Source of the DNA: Erythrocercus mccallii
Lineage: Eukaryota; Chordata; Aves; Passeriformes; Dicruridae
Assembly: GCA_013397435.1 (NCBI GenBank)
Contig: VZRG01001667.1
Coordinates: 98,116 to 162,115 of the forward strand
Direction of reading: 5' to 3'
DNA length: 64,000 nucleotides
The notes beneath the pieces were generated by a model. It saw only the letters and a program-made list of their open reading frames with translations. It was not told where the DNA came from and made no database searches. This document shows positions 61,044 to 64,000 of the stretch, one piece after another (within the stretch, counting starts at the first letter, position 1; each line of letters begins with the position of its first letter). The translations under genes were made by a program, and so were the position numbers.

Positions 61044-63789
61044 TATTAAACACCATATCTGCAGACCCCGTTGGACCTGAAAAATTGTTAGAATGTTGGA
61101 CTGCAGCTTCGGGAGGTTGCAAGGAAACAGCAATGAAGTACGAAGTGGAAATTCCCTCTCTATGTCCCTTGAGGGTCCCTAACTCTCCCTATACTTCAAT
61201 ATTAAGAGCTTTTAGGAACAATGAAGACAATTTTTTCAGCAAGACCATAACTGTGGACATGATATTGCAAAGGATGCAACATTGGTCTTTACTCAGCTCT
61301 GCTCACAGCAATGCACATTTACAGAGGTTGAATTAGGAAAAAAAATGCATTTTCTGTCCCTACTTTATTTAATCAGTAAATATAACTTGAAAAGTCATCA
61401 TCAGTTAAATAAAACTTTCTAACATGAAGTTACGAATTCTTTAATAAGAAAAGAAATGCTACTTGCTGCAACTGTTCTGAAAGTTTATAATATTATTGTC
61501 TGTCAATGAAGGCTGGAAAATGGGTTTTAGAGTGAGTATATGATGTCAAATTCACTCTAAAATAATAGTAAGATCATGCATGTGATTATCACAGTGGATT
61601 TACTCTGAATTGTCATTACTGGGATGCCAGCCTGGTAAGGGCAGAAATTAGGGTCATGTGGAAAAATGCTTAGACTGAAGGCTGCTTCCATACTACTGAT
61701 TGTGTTTGCTGAAGTGGGCTTATATAGTCAACCAGATGTATGGTATATTTTATTTTATAATTGTGTTAGGGAATCTCAAATACACTAAAGCTCCATAAGT
61801 AAAACCATAGTCTGACCTACATGTAAATTCAGAATATTTAACTAGGAACATATCTACAATAATGTCACCATCAGAATCTGACATTCTCTTGGGGATTTGG
61901 CATGATAGCCTTCTAATCAATGTGCTTCAGCTGCTTCTTATAATTAAACCAGTGTAACATGGTTATATACACAGTGATACAAACTGCTCAGAAATGGAGA
62001 TAAAATATTCGTTTCTCTTGAGAGAGCAAAGATATGTTTGCATTTTTGCTTTGCTTTCTAACCTTACTTAGTCTTACATAATACTTCATGTACAAGCTAA
62101 AATTACACATTGACACTTACTTTTCCATAGTGTATTGTAGTTAAACAGACCACATTTAGACGCAAAATTTCCTTTCAGCATTTTCCCTGTAAATTTGGTG
62201 TAACTCCACAAAAGTCAGATGTGAAACTCCAATTTTGCTGAGCTCAGATTCTGTTCACTGAGCACCCATATTAATCGGTTAAATTTTGCTTTGCCACCTG
62301 TATCTAAAGGCTAAACTTGCTTTTGAACTCTAAGAGTTGGCTCTTCAAGCAGGCTTACTGTTTCCTTAGCAGCAGTGCGTGCTAGACCACATATGATGCT
62401 ATCACAGTGTCTGAGGCTGCCCTGCAGTGTCACCTAGCCAGATTCTTTTCCTATAGCTCCTGGTAGCTGCATGCTTCAGGTAGTCCACACTGGCTACACG
62501 AGCTGGTAGGGCAGTAGGTTTCAGATCTAAAGATCTGAATCTTACTGTGGCCCTTCTTGGTTACCCCCTAAGGGTCCTCTGAGAAGTATCTAGAGAATAG
62601 GAGAGCACAAGCTGAGCAACCCAACATACTAATCCACATCCTTGTCTTTTTAGGTAGTTGTTCTTTGTACCAGGACTGGCAAAGAATTTCAGTGTGCTCC
62701 TTAGCACTACTGTGCTGACCCTGGATGTCAGGGACCCTGGATGTGCAAATAAATGAAGACTATGTTCTCTGCCATGTTATATATTCATGTTACTTTCCTG
62801 TCATGTTATTAGCACATCAAGCCACCACTCAAATCAGGCTGCACTGTACTGAAGACAGGGCCCTGTTTTTTAATAACTAACTCCCTTGTTTGTGGCAAGT
62901 TGCACTGCAGCATTACACCATAGCACAGAGAAAGAGGAAAGAAAGGTTTGAAGGTTTGACAAATGTGTGTGGTTATATGATTTTACCAAACATTGTGGTC
63001 GAGCAAGCTCACCACCTACTAAAAAAGTTTCGCAAACTCTCTTGCAAGTTTATGGGTCTGTTGGCTTTAGAGAGGTGTATGCATGGATTTTTAAAGGCTA
63101 ATTTAACCTGATATGCACTTCTTTTACCTTTTGTTCATTAATTCAGTAACTGTATTGGCGTTCCTTGTGAAGTCTTGTGAGTATTACTCCTGATATATCA
63201 ATAACCTGACTGATAAACTATTTCCACAATTTCTTTTTCCTGCATTTATGACTCCTGCTTAGACTGTGGATATGAAAATCCCAAAATGTCAGGTAACACA
63301 GCTGCATTCCAAAGGAAAATCTGGCATCAACTGACAACAGTTCACACTGAAAGGATAAAAAGTCATCATGGTGGAAAACACCCTGCATCCACAAGAAGAT
63401 TAATCCCAGCTAGATCAGCAAAGGTTATCACCACAGTAGGTCATGGCCTGCCCCTTCCCAGCTGCTCAGCAGTAGCAGCTACATCCTCCCACTTGGAAAC
63501 ACCAGCTTCCTAGTTCAGAAAGTAAAGTTCCTAGAGGGGACTTTTCAGAGGAGATAGTGATCAAGGAAAGGACAAGTGATACATATGGATAATTGCTGCT
63601 CCATAAATCTAGATTATAACCACAGCTTGTACACAGATCTTCCATGTTGTGCTGGGCAATGTTTATAATGAAAAATGCTACAACATTCTAAAGCAGTGGG
63701 TAAAAACCCAGATTCTCTGTATTCCAATGTGCTTTCAAAACTCTGGTATTTTCATTGTACCTTCCTGCTGTGACTACGATATCTTGTAA

Positions 63790-64000
63790 ATCAGAGAATC
63801 ACAGAATCATTTAGGTTGGAAAAGACCTCTGAGATCATGGAGTCCAATCTTTGACTGATCACCACCTTGTCAACTAGACCATTACGTCAAGTGCCACAAA
63901 CAGTCATTTCTTGAGCACCTCCACGATGGTGACTCCACCTCCTACCTGGACAACCCATTACGATAACTGACCACCCTTTCAGTGACAAAATTCCTCGTAA
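63790..64000 (-). mobile_element. CR1 LINE 3'-end fragment, cut by the right edge
   Basis: The plus strand reads AGAGAATCACAGAATCATTT, AGGTTGGAAAAGACCTCTGA and GATCATGGAGTCCAATC, a CR1 3' end in reverse. CACCACCTTGTCAACTAGAC and GGTGACTCCACCTCCTACCT follow. It continues beyond the window. Confidence 0.92.

Larger units (their letters stand above)
56488..63789. other. Intergenic (or first-intron) sequence
   Basis: AT-rich, with no recognised gene. It contains an alternating TG/CA tract (60975-61043), an A-rich tract (about 60704-60743), a (TA)n run near 59542-59560, a 21-bp imperfect tandem repeat (59587-59623) and a weak trace of an old LINE reverse transcriptase (about 58602-58790). Confidence 0.55.

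Noticed and set aside
62890..63111. 73-codon plus-strand frame
   Set aside because: No family resemblance and no supporting context.
1..64000. CRISPR arrays, bacterial operons, phage or plasmid features
   Set aside because: The window is a bird nuclear locus with spliced genes and CR1 elements; no such structures are present.

Overview
The window is vertebrate nuclear DNA and almost certainly from a bird. It carries several CR1 retrotransposon pieces with typical avian 3' ends, short introns, AT-rich non-coding sequence and CpG-island promoters. One fragment resembles an LTR family I remember from songbirds. Only two protein-coding genes can be supported, both on the minus strand and both split by introns. 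No CRISPR array, operon, insertion sequence or bacterial system is present, and I found no convincing undescribed multi-gene system.

Left edge (1-1420): a CpG island holds the first two exons of SLC10A4 (611-996 and 7-217), an SLC10-family transporter that is an orphan carrier of synaptic vesicles in mammals. The gene runs off the left edge. From 1.4 to 18.3 kb is intergenic sequence plus the SLAIN2 3' UTR. It contains a small isolated CpG-rich patch with a good splice donor (8.46-8.69 kb), a CTCF-like motif (11.01 kb), a CR1 piece (13.3 kb) and a perfect 142-bp tandem duplication (15.25-15.53 kb).

Centre (18267-49200): SLAIN2 is complete. It has eight coding exons, all joined by GT-AG introns with agreeing phases, and encodes 569 residues. 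It is a microtubule plus-end tracking protein that links EB proteins to ch-TOG. Its first exon lies in a CpG island at about 48.44-49.55 kb. A second strong in-frame ATG 132 bases upstream could add 44 residues. The introns contain CR1 pieces, an LTR-like fragment, a 22-bp perfect palindrome and simple repeats.

Right part (49.5-64 kb): the flank upstream of SLAIN2. It holds CR1 elements, a 24-bp perfect hairpin (53.7 kb), a GGAA microsatellite (55.2 kb), a second CTCF-like motif beside a CpG-enriched patch (56.2-56.5 kb), and one small ORF with a signal-like hydrophobic segment (51.3-51.5 kb) that may be chance. The order SLAIN2 then SLC10A4 on one strand matches human chromosome 4p12-p11. 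By synteny TEC would be expected to the right and ZAR1 to the left, but no coding exon of either was recognised. The two genes do not form a pathway; their adjacency is conserved synteny.
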